From: Bacteroidota bacterium
GTDB taxonomy: Bacteria; Bacteroidota; Ignavibacteria; UBA10030; UBA8401
Reading direction: 5' to 3'
Assembly: GCA_023229405.1 (NCBI GenBank)
Contig: JALNZH010000019.1
Location: 1-24,485 of the forward strand
Length of the DNA stretch: 24,485 bases
Each line of letters starts with the position of its first letter. Within the stretch, counting starts at the first letter, position 1. The position numbers were made by a program, and so were the translations under genes. Positions 7,169-15,256 of the stretch are shown in pieces. The notes under the pieces are model-generated. The model ran no database searches and had not been told where the DNA came from. It saw only the letters and a program-made list of their open reading frames with translations.

Positions 7169-7369
7169 ATGGAAACAGGAACCGTGAAATGGTTCAACAA
7201 TGCGAAAGGGTACGGCTTTATCTCCCGTGAGAACGGCGAAGATGTATTCGTGCACTATAAATCGGTTGTTGGCGACGGTTACAAAACGCTGAACCAGGGC
7301 GACAAAGTCCAATTTGAAGTGGAAAAAGGACCGAAGGGCCTGCAGGCAGCGAAAGTCTCCAAAGCGTAA
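7169..7369 (+). CDS. Cold-shock protein (CspA family)
   Basis: A 66-residue single cold-shock domain that binds single-stranded RNA/DNA and acts as an RNA chaperone. It shows METGTVKWFNNAKGYGFI (RNP1 within KGYGFI) and DVFVHYKSV (RNP2 within VFVHY), then GDKVQFEVEKGPKGLQAAKV. The aromatic residues of the nucleic-acid-binding face (W8, F9, the Y and F of RNP1, and the F, H and Y of RNP2) are present. GAGGAG precedes the ATG by 7 bases. It is flanked by a hairpin/T-run upstream (7112) and a terminator downstream (7394), so it is monocistronic. Confidence 0.96.
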   Translation: METGTVKWFNNAKGYGFISRENGEDVFVHYKSVVGDGYKTLNQGDKVQFEVEKGPKGLQAAKVSKA

Positions 7370-7393
7370 CAACGCTATTTTTTGTCAGACGAA

Positions 7394-7420
7394 TCCCGAC
7401 ACAACGTGCCGGGGTTTTTT
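7394..7420 (+). terminator. Intrinsic terminator of the cold-shock gene
   Basis: CCCG-A-CAC (7395-7402), loop AAC, GTG-C-CGGG (7406-7413) with one A-C mismatch, then G and six T (7415-7420). It ends 51 bases after the csp stop. Confidence 0.85.
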
Positions 7421-7505
7421 ATTTTAAACAGGTGATATTGATGCAATGAAAAATTATATTTCGTCACCTCTGATTCACCATTCTCACTTTTATGTCGGTG
7501 CACAT

Positions 7506-8357
7506 ATGAAATATATCGCGTATATCATTTCTGTATTATTTTCTTCGTTGTTATTTGCTCAAACAGATTCCTCCGCAATGCAATCCGATTGGAAACATAC
7601 GCTAGTCGCCGGATTGACCGTAACGCAAGTATCATACACCGATTGGGCGCAAGGGGGAGAAAATGCACTCGCTTATACTCTAAGTATTGATGGGAAATCT
7701 GTGCGGGATGTAACCTTAACCAACTGGAGCAATTCCTACAAAGTTGCCTATGGACAAACACGTCTCGGTTCCAAAGGATTACGAAAAACAGACGATAAAA
7801 TAGAATTGGAAAGTGTGCTAACATACAAAATAGGAACCTATATCAATCCGTATGCATCGGCAACATTTAAATCGCAATTCGATGATGGATTTAAATACAA
7901 TGATGCTGCAAACACACAAACAAAAATCTCTTCTGCATTCGATCCGATATATCTCACACAGGCATTAGGTGTTGGCTACCAACCGTTCGTACAATTAAAG
8001 ACCCGCCTTGGTGCAGCCGTTCGGGAAGTACTCGATGATAGTCGTTATGGCTACGCTGATGATGCAAAAACAACGGCGGAAATTGAAGCTTCCAAAATTG
8101 AGGGGGGCTTGGAATCGGTCACCGACGTTGAAATTAAAATTGAGGAGAATACCCTGTTCACCGCTAAACTGGAAATGTTTGCTCCGTTTAACAATATCGA
8201 CGTTGTTGTCGTTCGAAGCGATAACACACTTTCATCAAAACTGAATAAGTATATTGCCGTTGTGTTTAATATCCAATTGATTAACGATCGAAGCGTTTCG
8301 ACGCGAACACAAGTAAAAGAAGGATTGGCGATGGGCTTATCTTATACATTCTTGTAG
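7506..8357 (+). CDS. DUF3078 outer-membrane protein
   Basis: A 283-residue protein of unknown function. The signal peptide MKYIAYIISVLFSSLLFAQ opens at ATG 7506. An upstream in-frame ATG at 7446 would add 20 residues in front of it and is judged less likely, though AGGTG lies before it. The mature part opens with VTQVSYTDWAQGGENALAYT, the tryptophan/double-glycine motif seen in DUF3078 proteins of Bacteroidota, then TNWSNSYKVAYGQTRLG. It ends in EGLAMGLSYTFL, an aromatic-ended last strand typical of outer-membrane barrels. I infer an outer-membrane barrel of about 12 strands. It stands alone between the csp terminator and a doubtful small ORF. Confidence 0.75.
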   Translation: MKYIAYIISVLFSSLLFAQTDSSAMQSDWKHTLVAGLTVTQVSYTDWAQGGENALAYTLSIDGKSVRDVTLTNWSNSYKVAYGQTRLGSKGLRKTDDKIELESVLTYKIGTYINPYASATFKSQFDDGFKYNDAANTQTKISSAFDPIYLTQALGVGYQPFVQLKTRLGAAVREVLDDSRYGYADDAKTTAEIEASKIEGGLESVTDVEIKIEENTLFTAKLEMFAPFNNIDVVVVRSDNTLSSKLNKYIAVVFNIQLINDRSVSTRTQVKEGLAMGLSYTFL

Positions 8358-8406
8358 GGTTCAATAGTTCTTGTTGTTCAAGAGAATATTACGATAAAAA
8401 GAATTT

Positions 8407-8613
8407 ATGGAGCTCCTGCAAACGTTCGGTGCAATTGGTCTTGCATACGCTATTATTGGTAATAGATGGAACGCTTTTTCCATTTCTTTCGCTGTTGTTG
8501 TTTGTGGTGTAATCGTTTTATCAATATTGACAGCCGTTCTCACTCCGTCCGTGACACACTGTTCAATGTTGTTTTTAACTGTTTATTTAACGGTGCTGTC
8601 TATTCGGCTATAG
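8407..8613 (+). CDS. Possible small two-helix membrane protein (doubtful)
   Basis: A 68-residue reading frame in the 278 bases between the DUF3078 gene and the convergent receptor gene. It would encode two hydrophobic stretches, SISFAVVVCGVIVLSILTAV (about residues 25-45) and MLFLTVYLTVLSI near the C-terminus. The start MELLQTFGAIGLAYAIIG is also fairly hydrophobic. Only a weak AAAAAGAA ribosome site precedes the ATG. I recognise no family. An opposite-strand frame covers part of the same bases, so chance is a real possibility. No other gene is visible in this gap. Confidence 0.25.
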   Translation: MELLQTFGAIGLAYAIIGNRWNAFSISFAVVVCGVIVLSILTAVLTPSVTHCSMLFLTVYLTVLSIRL

Positions 8614-8635
8614 GATTTTTTTCATCGAAAAAGTC

Positions 8636-11185
8636 TTAAAACTCAACGCTAGCTCCTACAACCGGAAAGAATGAAAATTGATAGATGGTCATCTTCGTGC
8701 CATCACTGGCGTATTGATATCCAGCTACATTGGCACGGTTATAAACATTCTGCAGCGCAACCACCATCACAATATTATATCCTTCGTTGTGCCATCGACT
8801 TAACCATTGAAGATCCAATCTGTGATAATCGGGAAAACGTTCTCCATTGATCGTACTCGAATTGAACCAATAACCTTTGGACCAGGAAATTCCCCCTTCG
8901 CGCTGTTGTATGTATGGAGTATATTCCATATTAGAATATGGTTTACCGGTGGAATATCGGAAACGGATACTGAATTCCATGTCATTCGATAGTGGTAACA
9001 CCATTGATGGGTATTTGATATAGAATGGAGATGCATCCAAATTGTCCCGAACGTCGTGAACAACCTGTCCCACGACCAGTGTAAGCAGAAATGGAAAATC
9101 ATAATCAAACGGAAAGTCCCCTTGATTTAATGCTGGAACACCTGGGAGATTCACTCTTGGATCATTCATTCGAGTGGAAGAATAGGATAGCGAAAGCGTT
9201 CCATAGAAATTTTCAACCTGTTTTTGCTGTAGAAATAATTCTATTCCCCGGGAATATCGCTTTCCAACACTCAGTTTTTTATCTGAACGGAATGTCTTAT
9301 CGGCTGAGTGGATAAACTCTTCGTCAATGGGTAATTTATCGTAGGATTTATAATATATTTCGAGTGTAGCTTTCAATCCTTCGTCAAGGATGTGCTCTAT
9401 CCCTAGAACAACATGCCGAGCGTGAGAATTTTCGAGGTAACGATTTTTGTTTCCTCCGCTAAAATCACCGTAAGTTGGAAACGATTGCGTTTGATAATAT
9501 TCTCCGTACGCAAAATTTAATTTTGTCGTAAGCGGATACAGCTGATAGGATGCATTCAATCGCGGACTGATATTGCCCTTCTTAGAATACGTAAAATAAT
9601 CATACCGTAAACCTATTGTTGTCGTCAGTTTGTCGGTAACTGAAATCCGATCGCTGATATATCCTCCATACTTGAATTCTTCCCCAAATGTTATATTGCG
9701 TTTCACTCTTCCGTCGGTATATGTCGATTGCGGAATTTCAAAGATTCCATCGTGATTAAGATCGAATCGCAGTGTATCGGAATAAAAGAAAACATCATTG
9801 GCAAATTTTGCTGTTGTTAAGGCTTGCCCGCCTATCATCAGTTCGTTTGTCGAATTAAGATGATACAAGAGGTCGTACTTGGCTCCGATTAACCGCTCTT
9901 GTGCTGTGTTTGTAAAAACCGGATCGCTGAGAAGTTTTTTATAGGAAGTCACTTTACCCGTAGCATCATATATCCTGTCCATAAAATCTTCGGTGACAAA
10001 CACATCATAATTATTTCCGAGAGTATAAAGGGAAATCAGTGAATATCCATCCGAACCGAACAGTGACCGTAGCGTTGCTCCCACGGCAAACTGGCGAGTC
10101 ACAACATCAACATTTTCCACACCTGTAGAATCGTGAACATTCTTCTTTTGATCATTGGTTTCTTCTGGATCTCCTTCGATCAAAATTTTATCGTCTCCAT
10201 AAATTCCGTTTAGCATCAGTTTTTGTGAAGGAGAAAATTCGTAGGTTATTTTTGTCTGCAGGTCGTAATATTTTGGAATGGCTGTGATGCCAAGCGCTGA
10301 AATACCCACGATCTGATCCAGAGTTTCCAAAAAACTCTGCCTCCCGGAAAAAATCCATGTTCCCTTCCCTTCGGCAAAACTTCCTTCGAACACTCCTCCG
10401 GCGCCGGCAAAATGTGCAAGGGCACTCCCTGCAAACAATCGCTCTTTATCCCCCTCTCGCAGAGAAATATCCATCACCGATGAAAGTTTATCTCCAAAAC
10501 TTGCCGGAAATCCGCCGGTCGAAAAGCGTATATCTTCAATAAGATCTACATTAACCATATTAATCGGTCCGCCAGAATTGAATTGATTGGGATAATGGTT
10601 TGTTGTTGGAATTTCGATATGATCCATCACAGTCAAATTTTCATCCGGCGATCCTCCGCGGACAAGCAATTCATTGCTTTGATCATTACTATTTGCTACA
10701 CTCGGAAGATTTTGGACTATGCGCTGCATATCCTGAGCGGAACCGGGTGATCGTTTTACTTCGGCACCGTTTAATCCAATCGTTGAAATAGGCGAGATGC
10801 TTCCTTCGGCAGAAAAATAATCAGCTTTTACTTCAACAATACCGACCTGAACAGCTTCTTCATTCATCCGAATTTTTATTTTAGTACTGCGCCCTGTGGA
10901 AACAACCACGTTCGTTAACACCACTTGTTGATATCCGATCATCGTAGCACGGAGACTGTATTCACCAACAGGAATATTGTTCATGGAAAAATTACCATGA
11001 ACATCTATCACTGCACCAAAATTTGATTTTTCAACAATAACCACGTTTGCGCCGATCAGCGGCTGATTCGTTGTTCCATCAATTAATTGTCCGTGGATTG
11101 AACCGAGTTTGCCTTTGTCCTGTGCAATAAGGAATGCGATAAAAAATAAAACTATCGACATCGTGTATTTCATAGAATATGCCAT
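8636..11185 (-). CDS. TonB-dependent receptor with CarboxypepD_reg-like N-terminus (receptor A)
   Basis: An 849-residue outer-membrane receptor that imports a substrate using TonB-ExbBD energy. Order: signal peptide (MKYTMSIVLFFIAFLIAQ region), a carboxypeptidase-regulatory-like beta-sandwich (IHGQLIDGTTNQPLIGANVV ... GNFSMNNIPVGEYSLRATMIGYQ, about residues 28-110), a plug domain (KRSPGSAQDMQRIVQNLPSV, LLVRGGSPDENLTVMDHIEI, FSTGGFPASFGDKLSSVMDI) and a 22-strand barrel ending in ASVEF. The terminal aromatic residue is the barrel-assembly signal. ATG 11185 is used; ATG 11173 is an alternative, and neither has a clear ribosome site. No SusD-type lipoprotein partner follows, so it is not a classical SusCD pair. 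The substrate is unknown. It lies downstream of a paralogue (11321), separated by a terminator. Confidence 0.9.
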   Translation of the reverse strand: MAYSMKYTMSIVLFFIAFLIAQDKGKLGSIHGQLIDGTTNQPLIGANVVIVEKSNFGAVIDVHGNFSMNNIPVGEYSLRATMIGYQQVVLTNVVVSTGRSTKIKIRMNEEAVQVGIVEVKADYFSAEGSISPISTIGLNGAEVKRSPGSAQDMQRIVQNLPSVANSNDQSNELLVRGGSPDENLTVMDHIEIPTTNHYPNQFNSGGPINMVNVDLIEDIRFSTGGFPASFGDKLSSVMDISLREGDKERLFAGSALAHFAGAGGVFEGSFAEGKGTWIFSGRQSFLETLDQIVGISALGITAIPKYYDLQTKITYEFSPSQKLMLNGIYGDDKILIEGDPEETNDQKKNVHDSTGVENVDVVTRQFAVGATLRSLFGSDGYSLISLYTLGNNYDVFVTEDFMDRIYDATGKVTSYKKLLSDPVFTNTAQERLIGAKYDLLYHLNSTNELMIGGQALTTAKFANDVFFYSDTLRFDLNHDGIFEIPQSTYTDGRVKRNITFGEEFKYGGYISDRISVTDKLTTTIGLRYDYFTYSKKGNISPRLNASYQLYPLTTKLNFAYGEYYQTQSFPTYGDFSGGNKNRYLENSHARHVVLGIEHILDEGLKATLEIYYKSYDKLPIDEEFIHSADKTFRSDKKLSVGKRYSRGIELFLQQKQVENFYGTLSLSYSSTRMNDPRVNLPGVPALNQGDFPFDYDFPFLLTLVVGQVVHDVRDNLDASPFYIKYPSMVLPLSNDMEFSIRFRYSTGKPYSNMEYTPYIQQREGGISWSKGYWFNSSTINGERFPDYHRLDLQWLSRWHNEGYNIVMVVALQNVYNRANVAGYQYASDGTKMTIYQFSFFPVVGASVEF

Positions 11186-11257
11186 TCGTGTAAATTGAAA
11201 ATGTGAAATGTCTTACGAAAAAAACTGACCAGAAGTTACGAGGAACGCCCTGAAAAC

Positions 11258-11290
11258 ACAATGTCCGAAGCTGTTCACTTCGGACATTGT
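11258..11290 (-). terminator. Terminator between the two receptor genes
   Basis: A 13-bp perfect inverted repeat ACAATGTCCGAAG (11258-11270) / CTTCGGACATTGT (11278-11290) with a 7-base loop, 31 bases after the stop codon of receptor B. On the minus strand GTTTTC follows, a modest U-tract. It separates the transcription of receptors A and B. Confidence 0.8.
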
Positions 11291-11320
11291 TGTAAACAAT
11301 TACAGATAGAATGGTATGAA

Positions 11321-13744
11321 TTAGAATTCTAATTTCATTCCAAACGATGGAAGAATTTCAAATCCTTTGGGATCGATCGTGCCGGTTGTTTCAATAAACC
11401 GTTCTTCGTTGACATTCAATCTGTTATAAAGGTTCAAGATATCAAGGAATGTTACGATCGCTACTCTGCCTAATTGTTTCCTGTAATCCACGCGGATGTT
11501 CCATGTATGGAAGTCGGATAATCTATCTGTATTATTACCCAGGATTTCTTTTGAATAGCGCAACATGGAAGGATTATTGAACACATTCGAATGAATGATA
11601 TACGAATCTTTTGGACGGCCGGTAGCATATTTCCATTTTGTAGAAATGGACCATTCGTTGTCAAATTCATAGCCAAACAGGATATTAAAGATATGTGGTT
11701 GATCGAAATCAGCATTATATTCCCCTTTTCCATCATTATTATTTCTGATGCTGGTAGAATACGAGTAGTTCAACTGACCATACCATTGGGCGACAAATCG
11801 TTTCACTAAGCCAACATCGATACCGCGGGCATATCCTGTTCCGGTATTTTTGCGAAGATCGGAGGTCCTATCCGTTTTTACAATCAAATCTTGATATTCT
11901 TTATGATACGTTTCGACAGTAAATTTTACATCTTCAGCGAGGTACGTTGTGACACCTACGATAAGGTGAACAGCACGTTCATTCTGCAGCAGTGCATTTC
12001 TTACATCAAGCGAAACTGTTCTCAATTCTACCGGTTGGAAATAGATACCGGCCGCGGCACTTAATTTCGTTTTTTCATTAAGAAAATAGCTCGCACTTAA
12101 ACGCGGAGAAAGATAAACCTTTTCATTAAATTGATTATACTCGTAACGGATACTAGGTACGATTCTCATCGCTTCAACTGGTGCATAACTGTATTCCATA
12201 AATGCGGCTGCTGTATATTTTGACGACGATGCCGTACTGTTAATAAAGGCTGGATCTAGCACGATAAACTGTTGCAGAGGGTTGGGACGGAAATCATCCG
12301 CATCATACACAAACAGTGTCTCCGCATCGACTTGTTTTGCAGTATAATCGAACGATGTGGTATTGGCCTGAATCCCTGTAACAATTGTGGACACTTCGGA
12401 TGGAGTGATCGTAAACTGTGATCGAATTCCAAATTCATCTTCATTACTGTTGTATCGGTAGTACCCATCCCGAACTAGTACTTCTTCTTTTTTGGGAATA
12501 CGTCCGTTGTTCGGATACACGTACGAGTTACTGCGTCGAAACTCTGCTGTGTTCCCCCGGTAATACACTGCATTTTCCAAAACACTGGTGGTACTCGTCA
12601 ATGAACGCCAATTGAGGCCAAGAAGATATTTTGTATCTTTCGACCATGCTAACTGGTTGTCATACTGTTGATTATCGATTTCATAGACATTATCAATTGT
12701 CCGCTCAAAAAATTCGGGAGAATAGATCCCCAGCAATGAAATGCTGTTACGAGAATCTATATCAGTAGTTGTTTTCAGAAGAATATCAGAAAAACTAGGG
12801 TAGCCGAGATCGCTTTGACCTGTCATATCCAAGATTGTCTTAAAATTCTGATGACGGGCAGAGAACAATACGGCAGTATTATTATGTACATAACTTGGTC
12901 CATCATAATTTACTTCCCAACCAAGTATATCGTATGTTCCGTTGATTGTTTGGGATTCTTTATTTCCTTCTTTAATTTTGAGATCAACAAACGACGCATG
13001 TTTCCCGCCATACCGTGCCGAAAATCCGCCAGCTTGAAAATTCGCTTCATCTATGACACCTGGAGTGAAAATACTGAACCTCCCTCCCTGAGCTTCTTGT
13101 TCTTCTGTGCCTCCATCAAAGTGTGATACTTTATCGAACGGAATGTTGTCGACGATGATAATATTATCACGCGGACTGCCACCGCGAACGGAAAAAGAGG
13201 AAAACTCACCTCCGCTGCTTGCAACACCGGGAAGAGTTTCTATAGCACGAAAAATATCACCGGCTGAACCAGGGGAACGACGGATCTCTTGCAATGAATA
13301 GTGATAATTCGTTATAGGTGAGACGTTATCGTTAGCAAATACCGAAGCGGTAACTTCAACCGTTTCACCGGTAACAATATTCTCTCCCAACGCAATATTT
13401 CTTACAACGGTTGTTTTATTTCGGATAACCCGAATGTCCGTTTCTATATGTTGTGTAAATCCAATTGAAGAATATTTTAATTTATAAACATCTTCGGGAA
13501 CCTGCTTTAGTTGAAAAAATCCTTCAGTATCCGTTGAAGCACCCATTTGTGTTCCAATAATTTGCACCGTAACATTGGGAATCGGTTGCTTATTTTCATG
13601 GTCAATCACTTTCCCGGATATACTACCAAACATCGTTCCAGAAGTTTTTACAAATGGTTGGTTAGAGAACCCAATTGAGCCTAAGAACATGAATGTAAGA
13701 ACGGAAAAAACCATTCTTCGAGTTAATATGAACTTTTGTATCAT
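11321..13744 (-). CDS. TonB-dependent receptor with CarboxypepD_reg-like N-terminus (receptor B)
   Basis: An 807-residue receptor built like its neighbour. It has a signal peptide in the first ~28 residues and a CarboxypepD_reg-like domain (FGSISGKVIDHENKQPIPNV ... GFFQLKQVPEDVYKLKYSSIGF). The plug carries IRRSPGSAGDIFRAIETLPG, FSVRGGSPRDNIIIVDNIPF and FQAGGFSARYGGKHASFVDL. The barrel ends in FGMKLEF. AAAGG lies 5 bases before the ATG at 13744. It sits directly downstream of, and in the same direction as, a TetR/AcrR regulator, and a copy of the regulator's presumed operator lies 65 bases before its start. Control by that regulator is therefore likely. The transported substrate cannot be read from the sequence. 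Confidence 0.9.
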   Translation of the reverse strand: MIQKFILTRRMVFSVLTFMFLGSIGFSNQPFVKTSGTMFGSISGKVIDHENKQPIPNVTVQIIGTQMGASTDTEGFFQLKQVPEDVYKLKYSSIGFTQHIETDIRVIRNKTTVVRNIALGENIVTGETVEVTASVFANDNVSPITNYHYSLQEIRRSPGSAGDIFRAIETLPGVASSGGEFSSFSVRGGSPRDNIIIVDNIPFDKVSHFDGGTEEQEAQGGRFSIFTPGVIDEANFQAGGFSARYGGKHASFVDLKIKEGNKESQTINGTYDILGWEVNYDGPSYVHNNTAVLFSARHQNFKTILDMTGQSDLGYPSFSDILLKTTTDIDSRNSISLLGIYSPEFFERTIDNVYEIDNQQYDNQLAWSKDTKYLLGLNWRSLTSTTSVLENAVYYRGNTAEFRRSNSYVYPNNGRIPKKEEVLVRDGYYRYNSNEDEFGIRSQFTITPSEVSTIVTGIQANTTSFDYTAKQVDAETLFVYDADDFRPNPLQQFIVLDPAFINSTASSSKYTAAAFMEYSYAPVEAMRIVPSIRYEYNQFNEKVYLSPRLSASYFLNEKTKLSAAAGIYFQPVELRTVSLDVRNALLQNERAVHLIVGVTTYLAEDVKFTVETYHKEYQDLIVKTDRTSDLRKNTGTGYARGIDVGLVKRFVAQWYGQLNYSYSTSIRNNNDGKGEYNADFDQPHIFNILFGYEFDNEWSISTKWKYATGRPKDSYIIHSNVFNNPSMLRYSKEILGNNTDRLSDFHTWNIRVDYRKQLGRVAIVTFLDILNLYNRLNVNEERFIETTGTIDPKGFEILPSFGMKLEF

Positions 13745-13808
13745 ACCTGCCTTTCTATATTTAGTGAAGAGTGAATATTATTTTTTTTAATGTGAGCGCC
13801 GTAATTAT

Positions 13809-13824
13809 AATGAACGATGTTTAG
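13809..13824. promoter_or_regulatory. Presumed TetR operator in front of receptor B
   Basis: AATGAACGATGTTTAG, an imperfect palindrome built around AAC-N3-GTT. The reverse complement of the site at 14467 is AATGAACATCGTTTAG, identical except in the central three bases. It lies in the 102-base gap between tetR and receptor B. Confidence 0.6.
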
Positions 13825-13846
13825 TAAATGTGAAAAAAAATATACG

Positions 13847-14458
13847 TTACTTGTCTAGAATTTCTGTCATAGTAAAATCTAAAATTCCGTTGATAACACT
13901 TGACTGTTGGTCCTTAGAAATCATTGGAGCACGATCCCGGATAAAAATTGATACAACGCCATGCATTAGTGCCCACATGGAAAAACAGACTATTTGTGGA
14001 CTAGGAGATTTAATATATCCTTGGGCAATACAATCTGTTATAATACTTTGCAACACTTCATAGGTATCCCGTCCCACATTCCAATCTGCCAGTGATTCAA
14101 ACGCTTTCATCGGAGCACGCATAATAAACATTAAATCATACAATTCCTGATTTTCCATTGCAAAATCAATATAAATTTTACCGCAGGCTCGTAATTTTTC
14201 TGCAGGATTTTTTATAGCGACTAAAATCTGTTGACGTTTATACAATTCACGAAAACCTACTTCTTGTAATGCGCAAAGAATAGTATCTTTATCGGCAAAG
14301 TACAAATAGACTGTTGCCGGACTATATTCGATCACCTCGGCAATTCTCCGAATAGTTACATGATCAAATCCTTCCTGAATGAATAGGTTCTTTGCAGCGG
14401 AAAGTATCATTTCCCGCATCTCATGCTTTTCCCGTTCTTTTCTCTCAATAGTTCCCAT
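13847..14458 (-). CDS. TetR/AcrR family transcriptional regulator
   Basis: A 203-residue repressor-type regulator. The N-terminal helix-turn-helix covers about residues 14-60 (MILSAAKNLFIQEGFDHVTI, RRIAEVIEYSPATVYLYFAD). The C-terminal ligand/dimer domain contains LRACGKIYIDFAMENQELYD and ALMHGVVSIFIRDRAP. These resemble the WHG-type TetR C-terminal domain (TetR_C_33). ATG 14458 follows a TTGACA/TACATTCG promoter on the minus strand, and no clear ribosome site is visible. Near-identical palindromes in front of its own gene and of the downstream receptor gene suggest autoregulation plus control of receptor B. The inducer is unknown; a compound carried by the receptor is a natural guess. Confidence 0.92.
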   Translation of the reverse strand: MGTIERKEREKHEMREMILSAAKNLFIQEGFDHVTIRRIAEVIEYSPATVYLYFADKDTILCALQEVGFRELYKRQQILVAIKNPAEKLRACGKIYIDFAMENQELYDLMFIMRAPMKAFESLADWNVGRDTYEVLQSIITDCIAQGYIKSPSPQIVCFSMWALMHGVVSIFIRDRAPMISKDQQSSVINGILDFTMTEILDK

Positions 14459-14466
14459 GATTTATG

Positions 14467-14482
14467 CTAAACGATGTTCATT
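14467..14482. promoter_or_regulatory. Presumed TetR operator at its own promoter
   Basis: CTAAACGATGTTCATT, the inverted counterpart of the site at 13809. It begins 8 bases downstream of the -7 box of the tetR promoter and ends 8 bases before the tetR start codon. It thus covers the expected transcription start, a standard place for autorepression. Confidence 0.6.
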
Positions 14483-14489
14483 TTATAAA

Positions 14490-14520
14490 CGAATGTATGT
14501 ATTATTAAATTCTTTGTCAA
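14490..14520 (-). promoter_or_regulatory. Promoter of tetR
   Basis: On the minus strand TTGACA (14520-14515), 17 bases, then TACATTCG (14497-14490), which differs from TAnnTTTG at one position. The operator at 14467-14482 follows immediately. Confidence 0.6.
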
Positions 14521-14575
14521 GCATTTTTTAATGAAAATAATGTTCTGCAACTGCACGCAAAAATGTACAATGAAT

Positions 14576-15229
14576 TTACACCAGTCGTTCTTTCAATGCC
14601 TTTATTGCTGCTTCGGTTCTGCTATGGACTTGAAGTTTTTCATAGATATTTCGAAGATGGGCATCAATTGTATGATGGCTTACATTAAACCGTTCCGCAA
14701 TATGCTTATTTCCAAATCCATGAATAATCTGTTCAAGAATTTCCCGTTCTCTGGAAGAAAGTCCGTATTCCTTCGGAACATTATGCATGCGTTTAAACAT
14801 ATCAATCGCTTTTCTTGCAATAGTAGGATTCATGGGGGATCCTCCAGCAAGAACATCATGAATAGATTGTATGATCATAGTTTCAGAAGATGATTTCACA
14901 ATGTATCCGGTTGCTCCAGCGCATAAAGCATCAAAGATACTGTCACTATCTTCAAAGACGGTAAACATAATGATCTGTGTTGCCGGAATTTTTCCTTTAA
15001 TAATTCCAACACTCGTAATACCGTTCATTCTTTCAAATCCAATATCATGCAAAATCACATCCGGCTTTGAAACAACTCCCAAGGAGGCAATTGCTTCCTC
15101 GCATGAAGCAAAAATGCCTTCGCATTCCATATCAGACTGATCGTTAATCAACTCGACAATATTTTTCTGAAAGAGCACGTTGTCTTCAACAACCCATACG
15201 ACAATTCGTTTTTGTTCTTTTTGTCCCAT
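14576..15229 (-). CDS. NarL/FixJ-type response regulator
   Basis: A 217-residue response regulator: receiver domain (residues ~8-125) plus LuxR-type helix-turn-helix (~155-212). The acidic pocket E15/D16 (VVEDN), phospho-acceptor D62 (KPDVILHDIGF), T90 (IIMFT) and K112 (YIVKS) are all present, so phosphorylation should be possible. The usual Pro after the acceptor loop is replaced (HDIGFERMNG). The output domain reads LSSREREILEQIIHGFGNKH, then HHTIDAHLRNIYEKL. It lies 27 bases downstream of the propeller histidine kinase in the same direction and is almost certainly its partner. The start used at 15229 (MGQKEQKRIVVW) is the first ATG and lacks a strong ribosome site. Target genes are unknown; the TetR/receptor block just downstream is a candidate. 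Confidence 0.93.
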   Translation of the reverse strand: MGQKEQKRIVVWVVEDNVLFQKNIVELINDQSDMECEGIFASCEEAIASLGVVSKPDVILHDIGFERMNGITSVGIIKGKIPATQIIMFTVFEDSDSIFDALCAGATGYIVKSSSETMIIQSIHDVLAGGSPMNPTIARKAIDMFKRMHNVPKEYGLSSREREILEQIIHGFGNKHIAERFNVSHHTIDAHLRNIYEKLQVHSRTEAAIKALKERLV

Positions 15230-15256
15230 ATTGTTATCCGGTATATGTTAAGATCT

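Noticed and set aside
7081..7450. ATGCAATGAA occurring at both 7081 and 7441, on either side of the cold-shock gene
   Set aside because: A 10-base repeat with different flanks. No target-site duplication or mobile element lies between the copies, only the csp gene and its leader.
3757..13221. Fourteen bases (CACCTCCGCTGCTT) shared by the leader at 3757-3770 and receptor B coding DNA at 13208-13221
   Set aside because: About one such 14-base coincidence is expected in a window of this length. There is no extended similarity on either side.
14531..14893. Plus-strand frame of 120 codons
   Set aside because: Antisense to the NarL-type response regulator, which has complete receiver and helix-turn-helix motifs.
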